A DNA stretch of 42,365 nucleotides from an uncultured Oscillospiraceae bacterium (GCA_902490735.1 CABUFC010000008.1:1-42365), one strand, 5' to 3'. Positions 30,815 through 40,266 are shown, numbered from the stretch's first letter. Notes: generated by a model not told the origin, from the sequence alone. A program made the numbers and translations.

Positions 30815-33418
30815 ATGAACGCAGAAATAATATGTGTAGGCACTGAACTATTGCTCGGAGATATAGTTAATACCAATGCACAGTATTTATCTCAAAGATT
30901 ATCGGAGCTTGGCATTTCGGTTTTCGAGCAGATTGTTGTGGGTGACAATGTCGATCGGCTTAAAAAAGTGGTTGAAGAATCCATGCTAAAGGCGGACATA
31001 ATAATTTTATCCGGCGGCCTTGGACCTACACCGGACGATCTTACAAAAGAAACGGTAGCAAAGCTTCTTGACTTAGAGCTTGTCAATCACGACGACACAT
31101 ACGAAAGCATTCGTACGTACTTTGCCGGGCGCGGCATGGAAATGCCTTTATCTAACGCCAAACAAGCTATGGTTCCGGAAACTGCTATGGTGCTTAAAAA
31201 CGACAACGGCACAGCGCCCGGCCTTGTTATTAACAAAGGTAAAAATATTATTATTATGCTCCCCGGACCACCGGCCGAGCTTATTCCGATGTTCGATAAA
31301 TACATCGTACCTTATTTTAAAAAGCAGTCGAGCGATACGATATATTCTACAAACATTAATATTATCGGCATAGGCGAAAGCGCAGTTGCGGAAAAACTCG
31401 GCGATTTACTAAAAAGTTCAAATCCAACTGTTGCAACCTATGCTCAAAATGGTGAAGTTCGAGTGCGCGTTACCGCAAAAGCGGACAAGGATTCCGCTAA
31501 GCGCATCATTTCTTCAACCGTGCAAAATATTGTCGGCATGTTTAAAGATAATATTTACGGCATCGATGAGGAAAACATTCAAAGCGCTGTAGTTAAGCTT
31601 TTAAAAGAAAAAGGCAAAAAAATCGCTACAGCAGAAAGCTGTACTGCGGGCATTATTTCCGGGATGATTACCGATGTTCCCGGAGCTTCCGAAGTGTTCG
31701 AAATGGGCATAACTGCTTATTCAAACAGCATTAAAGAGCAGGCTCTTGGTATAAGAAGTAAGCTTCTTTTGGAAAAAGGCGCCGTAAGCCCGGAGGTTGC
31801 CTGTGAGATGGCAAAGACTATTGCCGCAATAACCGGAGCGGATATTGGCATTGGAATAACCGGCGTTGCAGGCCCGGGGCAAAGCGAACAAAAGCCCGAG
31901 GGACTTGTATATGTTGCATTAAGCGCTCCTAATCAATGTTTTGTTAAAAAGCTGGAGCTTTTCGGCGGCCGTGATAAAATAAGAAATGCTGCCGCAAAAC
32001 AGGCGCTTGATATGGCAAGAAGATATCTTCAAAATGTTGAATCTTTTATGGAGTTCGGTTTTTCAAAAGGCGAAGAGATGAAAATAATGGAGGATTTTAA
32101 GCCGAAAGAAGAACCCGCTTTAAATGAAGACAAGCCGATCACGCTTGACGATATTGATCTTCACATTACGCCCGTGGTTGACAAGTCGGAGTTTCTCAAT
32201 ACCGATGATACGGAAGAAGATTTTTGGGACGCCGACAATATAGAAAGCTTTAAAAAGCGCAACTTTTTTAGAAATCTTTTTTGGTATAAGGATGATTCTA
32301 AAGGTGAAAAAATAAGAAAGACCGTCTTTTTCGCAGCTTTTGTTACCTTTATTGTTACGGCTGTGGCGGTTGGCATGTATTTTATAAGCGGTATAATTCA
32401 GCGGAACAACATTAGCACCGCCGCCAAAGTTTGGGAAGCTCCAAACGCGTACGAAAAAAATGCCGACGGTATATTTGTAGCTTTTGAAAGCCTTATAAAA
32501 CAAAACAGCGATATTAAAGGCTGGATAAAAATATCCGGCACTAATGTTAATAATCCTGTTTATCAAACTACCAACAACGATTATTACATTAATCATAATA
32601 TGCTTAAGCAAACCAGCCGCTACGGAGCCGTTTTTGCTGATTATGAAAACAAAATAACTAAAGATGGCAATAGCCAAGGTATAGTTTTATACGGGCACCA
32701 TATGCGTGACGGTTCAATGTTTGCTTCATTGAAACAATTTCGCAGCCTCGATTTTTATAAGCAAAACTCGGTAATTGATTTTACAACACTTTACGAGCGC
32801 AACAAATATAAGATATTTTGCGTTATGATTACAAATGCTTTGCCTTCCGGCGATAACGGCCATGTTTTTAGTTATAGATACAGCGATTTTTCAAGTCAAG
32901 AAGCATTTTTAAATTATACCGAGGAGCTTAAAAAACGAAGCATTATAAACGCGAATGTTGACATACAGCCGGATGATGAGCTTTTAACGTTATCTACCTG
33001 CATATATGATTTTGCCGACGCACGTCTTGTAGTAGTAGCGCGTAAAGTTCGCGAAGGCGAGACTAATTATACCGATACTGCCTTTGCTGCTTATAATCCA
33101 AATACGTATTATCCGGCGGCTTATTACGGAAAGAACGCAGTACCTGCAATCTCTTCTGTACCGCAAAGCGGTGTTGTAAGTAACATATCTTCCATCCAAA
33201 GCACGGTAGAGCCCGCATCTTCCATCATCACTTCGTCGAGTGCCGGCACGTCGGCAACAAGCAGTAGACGCACCACAAATACCGGTTCGAAAAGCACTGT
33301 CACAAGCAGTAAGCCGTCGTCAAATGTAACATCTACTGAGTCCGTATTTAGTGAAACGCCAACCGTTTCCGAAACACCGGTTATAAGTGAAAGCTCAGAT
33401 ACCGAAGCTTCAGAATAA
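30815..33418 (+). CDS. CinA fused to a membrane-anchored class B sortase
   Basis: The 867-aa product has a normal CinA at residues about 1-412: MoCF-like domain with SGGLGPTPDDLTKE, then the nicotinamide-nucleotide amidase domain with ATAESCTAGIISG and GITGVAGPG. A linker with acidic text and a helix (residues about 502-528) follow. The class B sortase domain has GWIKISGTNVNNPV, the catalytic His H628 in LYGHHMRDG, Cys C729 in TLSTC and Arg R737 in ADARLVVVAR. The last 85 residues are Ser/Thr-rich. CinA is cytosolic and a sortase works outside, so the helix at 502-528 fits a type II topology. The DNA is one open frame from 30815 to 33418 with no internal stop. The next gene repeats the layout. 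Confidence 0.85.
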   Translation: MNAEIICVGTELLLGDIVNTNAQYLSQRLSELGISVFEQIVVGDNVDRLKKVVEESMLKADIIILSGGLGPTPDDLTKETVAKLLDLELVNHDDTYESIRTYFAGRGMEMPLSNAKQAMVPETAMVLKNDNGTAPGLVINKGKNIIIMLPGPPAELIPMFDKYIVPYFKKQSSDTIYSTNINIIGIGESAVAEKLGDLLKSSNPTVATYAQNGEVRVRVTAKADKDSAKRIISSTVQNIVGMFKDNIYGIDEENIQSAVVKLLKEKGKKIATAESCTAGIISGMITDVPGASEVFEMGITAYSNSIKEQALGIRSKLLLEKGAVSPEVACEMAKTIAAITGADIGIGITGVAGPGQSEQKPEGLVYVALSAPNQCFVKKLELFGGRDKIRNAAAKQALDMARRYLQNVESFMEFGFSKGEEMKIMEDFKPKEEPALNEDKPITLDDIDLHITPVVDKSEFLNTDDTEEDFWDADNIESFKKRNFFRNLFWYKDDSKGEKIRKTVFFAAFVTFIVTAVAVGMYFISGIIQRNNISTAAKVWEAPNAYEKNADGIFVAFESLIKQNSDIKGWIKISGTNVNNPVYQTTNNDYYINHNMLKQTSRYGAVFADYENKITKDGNSQGIVLYGHHMRDGSMFASLKQFRSLDFYKQNSVIDFTTLYERNKYKIFCVMITNALPSGDNGHVFSYRYSDFSSQEAFLNYTEELKKRSIINANVDIQPDDELLTLSTCIYDFADARLVVVARKVREGETNYTDTAFAAYNPNTYYPAAYYGKNAVPAISSVPQSGVVSNISSIQSTVEPASSIITSSSAGTSATSSRRTTNTGSKSTVTSSKPSSNVTSTESVFSETPTVSETPVISESSDTEASE

Positions 33419-33435
33419 TTATAAAGGAGGGCATT

Positions 33436-36093
33436 ATGACCCCGGATTTAACATTAGAGGCAATATATATAAATACGCCTACGGATTTTAAAATGGAAAT
33501 TATGCTAACCGGCGCTTGCAACACAAGGTTTTTAAATGCAAGCGTTTCAAACAGCAAAGGTTTTCTTTTAGCTTTGCAAAAAAGCGTAAGCAGAAGCAGG
33601 GCTATTATTACTGTCGGCGGATTTGATGAAGACTTTAATTTGGCAAAGCTTATGGCGCGCGCCACAAATATAGAACTCGCTGAAATTAACAATTCAGATC
33701 TTGGTATTAAAGACGAAAAGCTTTACTTAATGCCGCAAGGCATGATTCCTCTTGTAGCGTCAGACGGTAAATTTATGGGCGGCGTTCTCGAAAAAGGGGA
33801 TCAAGCTATCATAATGGTCGATAGTGATATAGAGCATAGATATGAAGTGATTGAAAGCCTTGTAGTGCCGTATCTTAAGTTTTTGGTGGACAAAAAGCAA
33901 GGGCTTAAAACCGAAAAACCGATTAATCCCATTCGGCATGAAAAGGGCCTTCACGATAAAGAAGATATCAACATTGTGCCTGAAGATAATTATGTCGGCA
34001 AACACAGCAAAAAAGAAGAGGCAATACCTGAAGCTGTAATTGAGCCGGCAAACAAAAAAAGCGAAAAAGTATTTTTCAAACCTAAAGAATCGGATACTGA
34101 AAAGATACTTGAAGATGAAACACATGACGGCTATAAAGTCCTTGAGGTTCCGACCGAGCTTGACACTTTAGACGAGCTTTCCTTTGAGGTGCGCCCGGAT
34201 AGTAAAAAGCGGCGAATTATTAAGGCAATTATTGCGGTAATACTTGTTGCGGCAGTTATTTTAGGCTCTTTCTTCGGCTATAAGTATTTATACCAGCCTA
34301 TGCAGGGCGACTCGATCTATGAAAGCATCGTGTCGCTTTTCGGAATACCTGCAAAAAGCAAAACCCCCGAATTTATGTTAAACGAATTCGGCCGCCTTTA
34401 CGAAATGAACAAAAATGTAGCCGGTTTTATTACAGTGCCAAATACCAATATAAATTATCCGATAGTAAGCACAAATGCTGCAGGCTCGGTTTATTGTGAC
34501 AGTCATCTTTTCGACGGCACCTTTAACAGCTACGGTACCCCATATACTTTTGCAAAAATAGGCAATACAAGCTACAATAGAAATATAGTCATATACGGCA
34601 AGTCGGTGCGAAACGGTAAGATGTTCAGCAACCTTATTAATTATTGTGACCTTTCATTTTACCGTTCCGCACCGGTTATATCCTTCGATTCTATTTTGCA
34701 AAAGGGTAAATACAAGGTCTTTAGCGTATTGCGGTTTCAATCTTTAGGAATTGATTACAAGCGCACGGTATTTTTTGATGATGATGATTTTTTTAAGCAC
34801 ATGGAAAAAATCAGAAAAGCGTCCGAGATTACCACTTCTGTTGATATTAAAGGCACCGACCAAGTTATAACCCTTGTTACAAAAAGTAATAAGACAACCA
34901 TTGCGGTTTTTGCACGTGCGGTTAGAATGGGCGAGTCGTTAGAGGTGGATGTTACAGATAGCAATGTTAATAACAATGCAGGAATTGTTTCAAATGATGT
35001 TGGTAGCTCCTCATACACCGGCGAAATTTCCGCTATTTCGGAAAGCTATAAACAAAGCACGGAAAATTTCGAACAATCCGAAGTAACTTCTATTGAAATA
35101 ATAAGAGCCAAACCGTTTGTTTCATCAACTCCTACTTCATCGACCGTTTCTTCTTCTCATTCTTCTAAAATAAGCTCTAAAGCTTCGGTCACTTCTGCAG
35201 CGCCTTCAAAAGTTTCGTCCTATCCTCCTTCTTCGGCCGTTTCAAGCAGCACTTTAAATTTGCCTATTCTTACCGTTACAAATTCTTCAACCGGCAATAA
35301 AGAGCAGGGCACTACATTAGATATTATTGCAAGGATTGTTGAAGCCGAAATGGGAAGCTCATACCAAGTTGAAGCGCTAAAGGCACAGGCGGTTACTTCT
35401 TATGGTTGGTTGCTTTGTAACGGTGCGGCAAGCGGGAAATATCCTAGTACACCCATGAAAGCGGCTAGCAGTAAGGTTATAAATGCGGTTAAAGAGGTAT
35501 TGGGCGTTGTGGCTACATATAAAGGTAATGTAGCATGTACATATTGTTATGATACATCCGCCGGATTTACCGCAGACTATAGTTCAATATGGAACGGAAG
35601 TCCCTACGGCAGCGGCACGTCTGCATATCTAAAGGCTGTAGACTCTTCAGTAGATAAAAACAATAAAAACTATCAAACTACGCGTACCTATTCGGCTGCC
35701 GATATAGCTAAGTGGATAAAAACAGTATATTCAGTAGACCTTTTATCATATAATACAGATCGCACAAAATGGTTTTCTTTAACATATGACAGTAATAATT
35801 GCTATGTTAAAAATATGAAGATCGGCTCATCAAAAAATATAAAAGGTTCCGAGCTTAGAAGCAAGGTTTTAAACGACACTAATTGCGGAAGCAAAAACGG
35901 CATACGTTCCTCCGCCTTTACAATAAGTTATAACGAAGCAAAGGATACTTTCACTTTTACGGTCCGCGGTTACGGCCACGGCGTAGGACTTAGCCAATAC
36001 GGCGCCAACGAGTACGCAAAAGCCGGAAAAACTTACGACTGGATTATAAAACACTATTTTACCGGTGTAGAGTTGGGAACATATTTTATTTAG
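33436..36093 (+). CDS. Degenerate CinA-like / pseudo-sortase B / SpoIID fusion protein
   Basis: The 885-aa product begins with a domain (about 1-160) that follows the CinA MoCF domain but lacks its motifs: IITVGGFDEDFNLAKLMARA in place of SGGLGPTPDDLTKE. An acidic linker, a membrane helix (about 261-285) and a sortase-B-like domain (about 310-500) follow. In this last domain the three catalytic residues are gone: His to K389 (IYGKSVRNG), Cys to K483 (TLVTKSN) and Arg to T488. A Ser/Thr-rich linker (558-618) leads to a SpoIID/LytB-type domain (625-885) with EALKAQAVTSYGWLLC and RGYGHGVGLSQYGANEYAKA. SpoIID proteins cut or stimulate cutting of peptidoglycan glycan strands. SD AAGGAGG precedes ATG 33436; the gene lies 17 bp after the CinA-sortase fusion. 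Confidence 0.85.
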   Translation: MTPDLTLEAIYINTPTDFKMEIMLTGACNTRFLNASVSNSKGFLLALQKSVSRSRAIITVGGFDEDFNLAKLMARATNIELAEINNSDLGIKDEKLYLMPQGMIPLVASDGKFMGGVLEKGDQAIIMVDSDIEHRYEVIESLVVPYLKFLVDKKQGLKTEKPINPIRHEKGLHDKEDINIVPEDNYVGKHSKKEEAIPEAVIEPANKKSEKVFFKPKESDTEKILEDETHDGYKVLEVPTELDTLDELSFEVRPDSKKRRIIKAIIAVILVAAVILGSFFGYKYLYQPMQGDSIYESIVSLFGIPAKSKTPEFMLNEFGRLYEMNKNVAGFITVPNTNINYPIVSTNAAGSVYCDSHLFDGTFNSYGTPYTFAKIGNTSYNRNIVIYGKSVRNGKMFSNLINYCDLSFYRSAPVISFDSILQKGKYKVFSVLRFQSLGIDYKRTVFFDDDDFFKHMEKIRKASEITTSVDIKGTDQVITLVTKSNKTTIAVFARAVRMGESLEVDVTDSNVNNNAGIVSNDVGSSSYTGEISAISESYKQSTENFEQSEVTSIEIIRAKPFVSSTPTSSTVSSSHSSKISSKASVTSAAPSKVSSYPPSSAVSSSTLNLPILTVTNSSTGNKEQGTTLDIIARIVEAEMGSSYQVEALKAQAVTSYGWLLCNGAASGKYPSTPMKAASSKVINAVKEVLGVVATYKGNVACTYCYDTSAGFTADYSSIWNGSPYGSGTSAYLKAVDSSVDKNNKNYQTTRTYSAADIAKWIKTVYSVDLLSYNTDRTKWFSLTYDSNNCYVKNMKIGSSKNIKGSELRSKVLNDTNCGSKNGIRSSAFTISYNEAKDTFTFTVRGYGHGVGLSQYGANEYAKAGKTYDWIIKHYFTGVELGTYFI

Positions 36094-36101
36094 GAGCGTT
36101 T

Positions 36102-36608
36102 ATGTCGGAATTTATTAAGGGAATAATCGATTGGCTGCAAAGCATTTCAATACCTGCCGAGCTTATAATATTTTTAATTTCGCTTATGCCGATTTTAGAA
36201 CTAAGAGGCGGCCTTATTGCCGCCGCACTCTTAGGAGTTAAGTTCAGCATCGCCTTTCCAATTTGTTTTATAGGCAATATTTTGCCAATACCCATAATTC
36301 TTAAGTTTTTTAAAAGAATAATTAAGTGGCTTGAAAAACAAAATAGTTTTATCGGCAAGGCCGCACGTGCCCTCGAACGTAAAGTCGAGCGCAAAAGCAA
36401 AAAGGTGGATGCCGGTAAAGCAATAGGACTTTTGCTGTTTGTTGCAATACCGCTTCCGGGTACCGGCGGATGGACCGGCGCTATGGTAGCCTCGTTACTT
36501 GATATGCGAATTAAAAAATCGCTTCCTATTATAATATTAGGTATATTGATAGCGGGGATTATAATGAGTTTAATTACATATCTTGTTCCGGGATTGTTCG
36601 GATTTTAA
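36102..36608 (+). CDS. Small multidrug-export family (COG2426) membrane protein
   Basis: The 168-aa product has four to five membrane helices, with the family marks MPILELRGGLIAAALLG (about 28-44) and PLPGTGGWTGAMVASLL (about 118-134), and a basic loop between. SD TAGGAG precedes the ATG. It begins 8 bp after the SpoIID gene and probably ends the operon. Transport substrate is unknown for most members; the 'multidrug' name is weakly supported. Confidence 0.8.
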   Translation: MSEFIKGIIDWLQSISIPAELIIFLISLMPILELRGGLIAAALLGVKFSIAFPICFIGNILPIPIILKFFKRIIKWLEKQNSFIGKAARALERKVERKSKKVDAGKAIGLLLFVAIPLPGTGGWTGAMVASLLDMRIKKSLPIIILGILIAGIIMSLITYLVPGLFGF

Positions 36609-36963
36609 TATTAAAAAAAATTTAAAATTTTTTTAAAAAAACTGTTGACAAAGCCTTTGTGCCGGATTGCATTGTTTGGGTGGCCGACCTGCCGGAAAAC
36701 GGCGAATTTGAATGGCACGGCGTTACCTACCAAAAAAGCTTTGAAGCAAGCAATTGCTATCTGCTTTGCCCCAAAACACCGTAAGGTATTTTTGGCCCGG
36801 CTTGATGACAGAGCTTTAACAATATGATATACTGAATTTTGTAAGCAAATAGTGGGCAAATTTGCACGCAAAAAATGCCAAAACGGCGGGTTCGGCTTTT
36901 GGCGCTTGCTGCCGTTGCAAATTGCTTGCCAATGCTGTATTTAAAATAATAGGATGTGTTATT
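36609..36963 (+). other. Breakpoint region with a gene stump
   Basis: A 160-bp open 3' fragment (36626-36784) is followed by an untranslated stretch with a GCCAAAA...TTTTGGC hairpin (36877-36903) and TATACT at about 36827. No promoter of standard spacing for the following gene is certain. Base composition changes here from AT-rich to more GC-rich. Confidence 0.5.
36626..36784 (+). pseudogene. 3' stump of a truncated gene
   Basis: After an in-frame TAA at 36623-36625 the frame is open to TAA 36782-36784. It reads VDKAFVPDCIVWVADLPENG, EFEWHGVTYQ and KSFEASNCYLLCPKTP, clearly protein-like in codon use and like the downstream region in composition. No start or SD. The upstream TTTTAAAAAAACTGTTGACA is similar to the promoter region at 42290-42326, which suggests a deletion that joined promoter-like DNA to a gene end. 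Protein family not recognised. Confidence 0.45.
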
Positions 36964-37917
36964 GTGGATAAAATTGCGGTGTTAATTCCCTGCTACAACG
37001 AAAGCAAAACGGTTGCCAAGGTTGTAACCGATTTTAAAAAATATCTGCCCGAGGCGGTAGTGTATGTTTACGACAATAACTCTACCGACCACACCGACGA
37101 TTTGGCCCGCGAGGCCGGCGCGGTTGTGCGTTACGAGTACAAAGCCGGCAAGGGCAACGTTATTGGCCGAATGTTTCGCGAAATTGACGCCGAGTGTTAC
37201 ATTATGGCCGACGGGGATGACACCTACCCGGCAGAATTCTCCCGCGAGATGGTAGACAAGGTTTTAAACCGCCAGGTAGATATGGTGGTAGGGGATCGGC
37301 TTTCTTCCACCTATTTTACCGAGAATAAACGCCCGTTTCACAACTTTGGCAACACGCTGGTGCGCGGCTGCATTAATTCAATGTTCCACAGCAATATTAA
37401 AGACATTATGACCGGCTACCGTGCCTTTAGCTACCAGTTTGTAAAAACCTTTCCGGTTTTATCTAAAGGGTTTGAGATTGAAACCGAAATGAGCATTCAC
37501 GCCATTGATAAGAATATGCTGGTAGAAAATGTTGTCATTGAATACCGCGACCGTCCGCAGGGCAGCGAATCTAAGCTGAACACCTACTCCGACGGCTTTA
37601 AAGTGTTAAAAACAATTACCAAGCTGTACAAAAACTACAAGCCGTTAAAGTTCTTTTCCGCTTTGGCGGCGGTGCTTTGCATGATTGGCCTGGCCTTTTT
37701 TATTCCCGTACTGGTTACCTTTATTAAAACCGGCTTGGTAGAAAAAATTCCTACCCTAATTGTTAGCTGCTTTGTAATTTTAGCGGCTATTCAAGCGTTT
37801 TTCTCCGGCTTAATACTTTCTACCCTTACGCAAAAAAATCGGCACGATTTTGAAATGCAGCTGATTCACACCAGGCAGGATTATAACAAGCTAATGAAAG
37901 AAGAAAAGGCTAAGTAA
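36964..37917 (+). CDS. Family 2 glycosyltransferase, DPM1/GtrB-like
   Basis: The 317-aa product starts at GTG 36964 with SD AGGA (36951-36954); an upstream in-frame ATG at 36862 has no SD. It has the GT-A fold start IAVLIPCYNESKTVAKVV, the sugar-nucleotide motif MADGDDTYP (DxD) and the TGYRAFSYQFV block, then two C-terminal membrane helices. Known of the family: it transfers a sugar from a nucleotide to polyprenyl phosphate on the inner face of the membrane. The stop overlaps the GtrA start (TAATG). Confidence 0.85.
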   Translation: MDKIAVLIPCYNESKTVAKVVTDFKKYLPEAVVYVYDNNSTDHTDDLAREAGAVVRYEYKAGKGNVIGRMFREIDAECYIMADGDDTYPAEFSREMVDKVLNRQVDMVVGDRLSSTYFTENKRPFHNFGNTLVRGCINSMFHSNIKDIMTGYRAFSYQFVKTFPVLSKGFEIETEMSIHAIDKNMLVENVVIEYRDRPQGSESKLNTYSDGFKVLKTITKLYKNYKPLKFFSALAAVLCMIGLAFFIPVLVTFIKTGLVEKIPTLIVSCFVILAAIQAFFSGLILSTLTQKNRHDFEMQLIHTRQDYNKLMKEEKAK

Positions 37918-38324
37918 TGAAAAAACTAATTTTGCAAATGGTAAAGTTCGGCGCGGTGGGCTTTTTGTGCTTTTTAATTGATTACGGCATTATGCTGCTG
38001 CTTACCGAGCTTGCAGGGGTAAATTATTTAATATCCTGCAGCATTTCCTTTTCGGTTTCGGTAATTGTAAATTACCTGCTTAGTATGCACTTTGTTTTTG
38101 CGGCCAAGGCCGACATGAAAAAGCGCACCCAATTTGTTATTTTTGTTATTTTAAGTGTTATTGGCCTGGGGCTGAACCAGCTGTTTATGTGGCTGTTTGT
38201 AGATCTGGTCCACATTCCTTACCAAATTGCAAAGCTTGCGGTAACGGCAATTGTAATGCTGTTTAATTTTGTAACGCGTAAGGTGTTTTTAGAGGAGAAA
38301 GAGCAAGATGCTAATGCAAAATAA
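37917..38324 (+). CDS. GtrA-family membrane protein, lipid-linked sugar flippase
   Basis: The 135-aa product has four membrane helices, with MVKFGAVGFLCFLIDYGIML at its start and NYLLSMHFVF in the middle, as in GtrA. Known of the family: it flips undecaprenyl-phosphate sugar made by GtrB. It starts at the overlapping TAATG and overlaps the next gene by 17 bp. Confidence 0.85.
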   Translation: MKKLILQMVKFGAVGFLCFLIDYGIMLLLTELAGVNYLISCSISFSVSVIVNYLLSMHFVFAAKADMKKRTQFVIFVILSVIGLGLNQLFMWLFVDLVHIPYQIAKLAVTAIVMLFNFVTRKVFLEEKEQDANAK

Positions 38325-40113
38325 ATTTCAAAAAATGTTTTCACCGCAAGCCGGTATTATTTTTTGCCGGCTTGTGCTTTCTTACTGTGGCGCCGCCGGA
38401 GTTGCAAATTACTACTTTTCCGGCAGCAGCTTAGTGCGGCAAAGCTTTTTAACGGTTGTTTTTTGCGCCTTTGTTTATTTGGCGCTGCAAAAGGCCGCTT
38501 TGTTGCCAGAACGCGTAAAAAAGCTTTCCTGCCTCGGCGGGGCGGTTTACGCGGCGGTTGCCGTAGTTGGCAAAGCGGTTTACGAAACGCACGGTTTAAG
38601 CACCCTTTACAAAAATTTTAACCGTGTTTTGCTAACGCTTTTAATGCTGGTTGGCCTTTGGGTGGTAATTGGCGCCTTTTTGGCGTTGCTTTTAAACTTT
38701 TTAAGCCGACCTTTGGCGGGCCCAAAAGCCCCGGCCCGGCAAGTAGGGGGAATAAAGCCCGCGGCGTTGTTTTTTAGCCTGTGGGGTGTTATTTTTTTGT
38801 TTTACATCCCTTGCCTGTTGGCGTATTACCCCGGCATTTATTCATACGATATGAAAATGCAAACCGAGCAGGCGCTGGGCAAAACGGCAGTTACCAAATT
38901 TCACCCGCCCCTGCACACCTTTTTGTGGCAGCTTTGCTTAAAGCTTAGCGGCGTTTTTCACCTGCAGGCCGTAACGGTGTACGCATTGCTGCAAATGCTG
39001 GTGGTTTCGGCCTTTTTTGCCTTTTTTTGCTGCTATGTTAAAGGCAAAAGCCAAAAGGCGTTTCTTTGTTGTGTTGTTTGGTTTGCGCTAAACCCCGTTT
39101 TGGCAATTTTTTCAATCATTCCTACCAAAGATGTTTTATTTTCGGTGTTTTTTGGGTGCACCGCTTTGTTGCTGCACCACGCTTTTTGTGTTGGAAAAGC
39201 TTTTTTTAAAAGCCCGCTCAAGGTAACGGCGTTGTTGTTCAGTGCGTTGCTTAGCTGCTTATTTCGCAACAACGCAATTTATGTTTTTGTGGTTGCCGCT
39301 TTGGTGTTTTTGCTGTTTTTTAAAGGCTGCCGCCTGCGCCTTACGGCCGTACTGGCCGGTGCACTTGCCGCGTTTTTGCTTATAAACGGCCCGGTTTTTG
39401 CCGCTCTTAAGGTAAAAAGAGGGAACAGCCGTGAAATGTTTAGCGTGCCGGTTCAGCAAATTGCTTTGGTTGTTGTTCGGAACGAAAAAAAGCTGACCCC
39501 GAAGGAGGTTGGCAAAATCAATCAGTTTTTAGATTATCGCAAATTAAAAAAGCTTTATAATCCCCGTTTTGCCGACCCGGTTAAATGCTCCTATAAATTT
39601 AATGAAAACATTGGCAAGGAAAAGGATTTTATAAAGTTTTGGTTAAAGCTGGGTTTAAAATATCCAAAGGAGTATATTACCGCGTTTTTGGAACTGAACA
39701 TTCCGTACTGGTATATGGACGCCGACTCTGTAGATCCGTACGCAAAAAGAATTTACATAGAAACCTTAGCCGGCTCTAACGAGTATTACAGTGTGCGGCG
39801 AAATTCTAAGCTGCCGTTTTTGTACAGCCGGTACGAAAAGGTTGCCAATTACAGTGCGTTCCAAAAGCTCCCGGTTATTTCTAATCTTTTTTCAATTTCT
39901 ACGCCAATTTGGGCTATTTTATTTACCGCGTTTTGGCTTATTTTTAAAAAGCGTTATCGCGGGCTGTTAAATCTTGTGCTGCCCTTTTTGCTTTGGGCAA
40001 CCTACTTGTTAGGCCCGGTAAGCAACTTTAGATATATTTTGCCTATTTTCATGCTTTATCCGTTTTTTGTGCTGCTAATTGCGCAGTGCCGAAACCCCGA
40101 AAAAGGTAATTAA
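38308..40113 (+). CDS. DUF6020-like polytopic membrane protein, likely GT-C glycosyltransferase
   Basis: The 601-aa product has about 12 hydrophobic helices. The loop LAYYPGIYSYDMKMQTEQAL (about 172-191) and TKFHPPLHTFLWQL are typical of DUF6020 proteins, with acidic and His residues in an outer loop as in GT-C enzymes. ATG 38308 has SD GAGGAGA (38292-38298). With GtrB- and GtrA-like neighbours it is the best candidate for the enzyme that moves the flipped sugar to the final envelope acceptor. The acceptor cannot be read from the sequence. Confidence 0.7.
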   Translation: MLMQNKFQKMFSPQAGIIFCRLVLSYCGAAGVANYYFSGSSLVRQSFLTVVFCAFVYLALQKAALLPERVKKLSCLGGAVYAAVAVVGKAVYETHGLSTLYKNFNRVLLTLLMLVGLWVVIGAFLALLLNFLSRPLAGPKAPARQVGGIKPAALFFSLWGVIFLFYIPCLLAYYPGIYSYDMKMQTEQALGKTAVTKFHPPLHTFLWQLCLKLSGVFHLQAVTVYALLQMLVVSAFFAFFCCYVKGKSQKAFLCCVVWFALNPVLAIFSIIPTKDVLFSVFFGCTALLLHHAFCVGKAFFKSPLKVTALLFSALLSCLFRNNAIYVFVVAALVFLLFFKGCRLRLTAVLAGALAAFLLINGPVFAALKVKRGNSREMFSVPVQQIALVVVRNEKKLTPKEVGKINQFLDYRKLKKLYNPRFADPVKCSYKFNENIGKEKDFIKFWLKLGLKYPKEYITAFLELNIPYWYMDADSVDPYAKRIYIETLAGSNEYYSVRRNSKLPFLYSRYEKVANYSAFQKLPVISNLFSISTPIWAILFTAFWLIFKKRYRGLLNLVLPFLLWATYLLGPVSNFRYILPIFMLYPFFVLLIAQCRNPEKGN

Positions 40114-40237
40114 CCTACTGGGCGTAATGTGCGGTGGTTGGTTGCAGGTAACTTCTGCAATCGGCCACCGCAATTTTTGTTGGCGTAGCAATGCTGTTGC
40201 TTCTAAAACCGTTCAACGGGTTTCTTGCTTTTGGTTG
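40114..40237 (+). other. Intergenic stretch with a possible small ORF
   Basis: The frame from 40152 is open to 40307, with ATG 40191 giving MLLLLKPFNGFLAFGCCIAG, then AVVLYLKGRFCESCERAH. It looks membrane-like, but no good SD is present and it overlaps a predicted promoter at 40238-40266. Confidence 0.3.
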
Positions 40238-40266
40238 TTGCATTGCCGGTGCCGTTGTGTTATACT
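40238..40266 (+). promoter_or_regulatory. Possible promoter of the Na/Pi-cotransporter gene
   Basis: TTGCAT (40238-40243), 17 bp, TATACT (40261-40266). The transcript would start near 40273, which argues for the downstream ATG 40354 as the gene's start. Confidence 0.5.
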
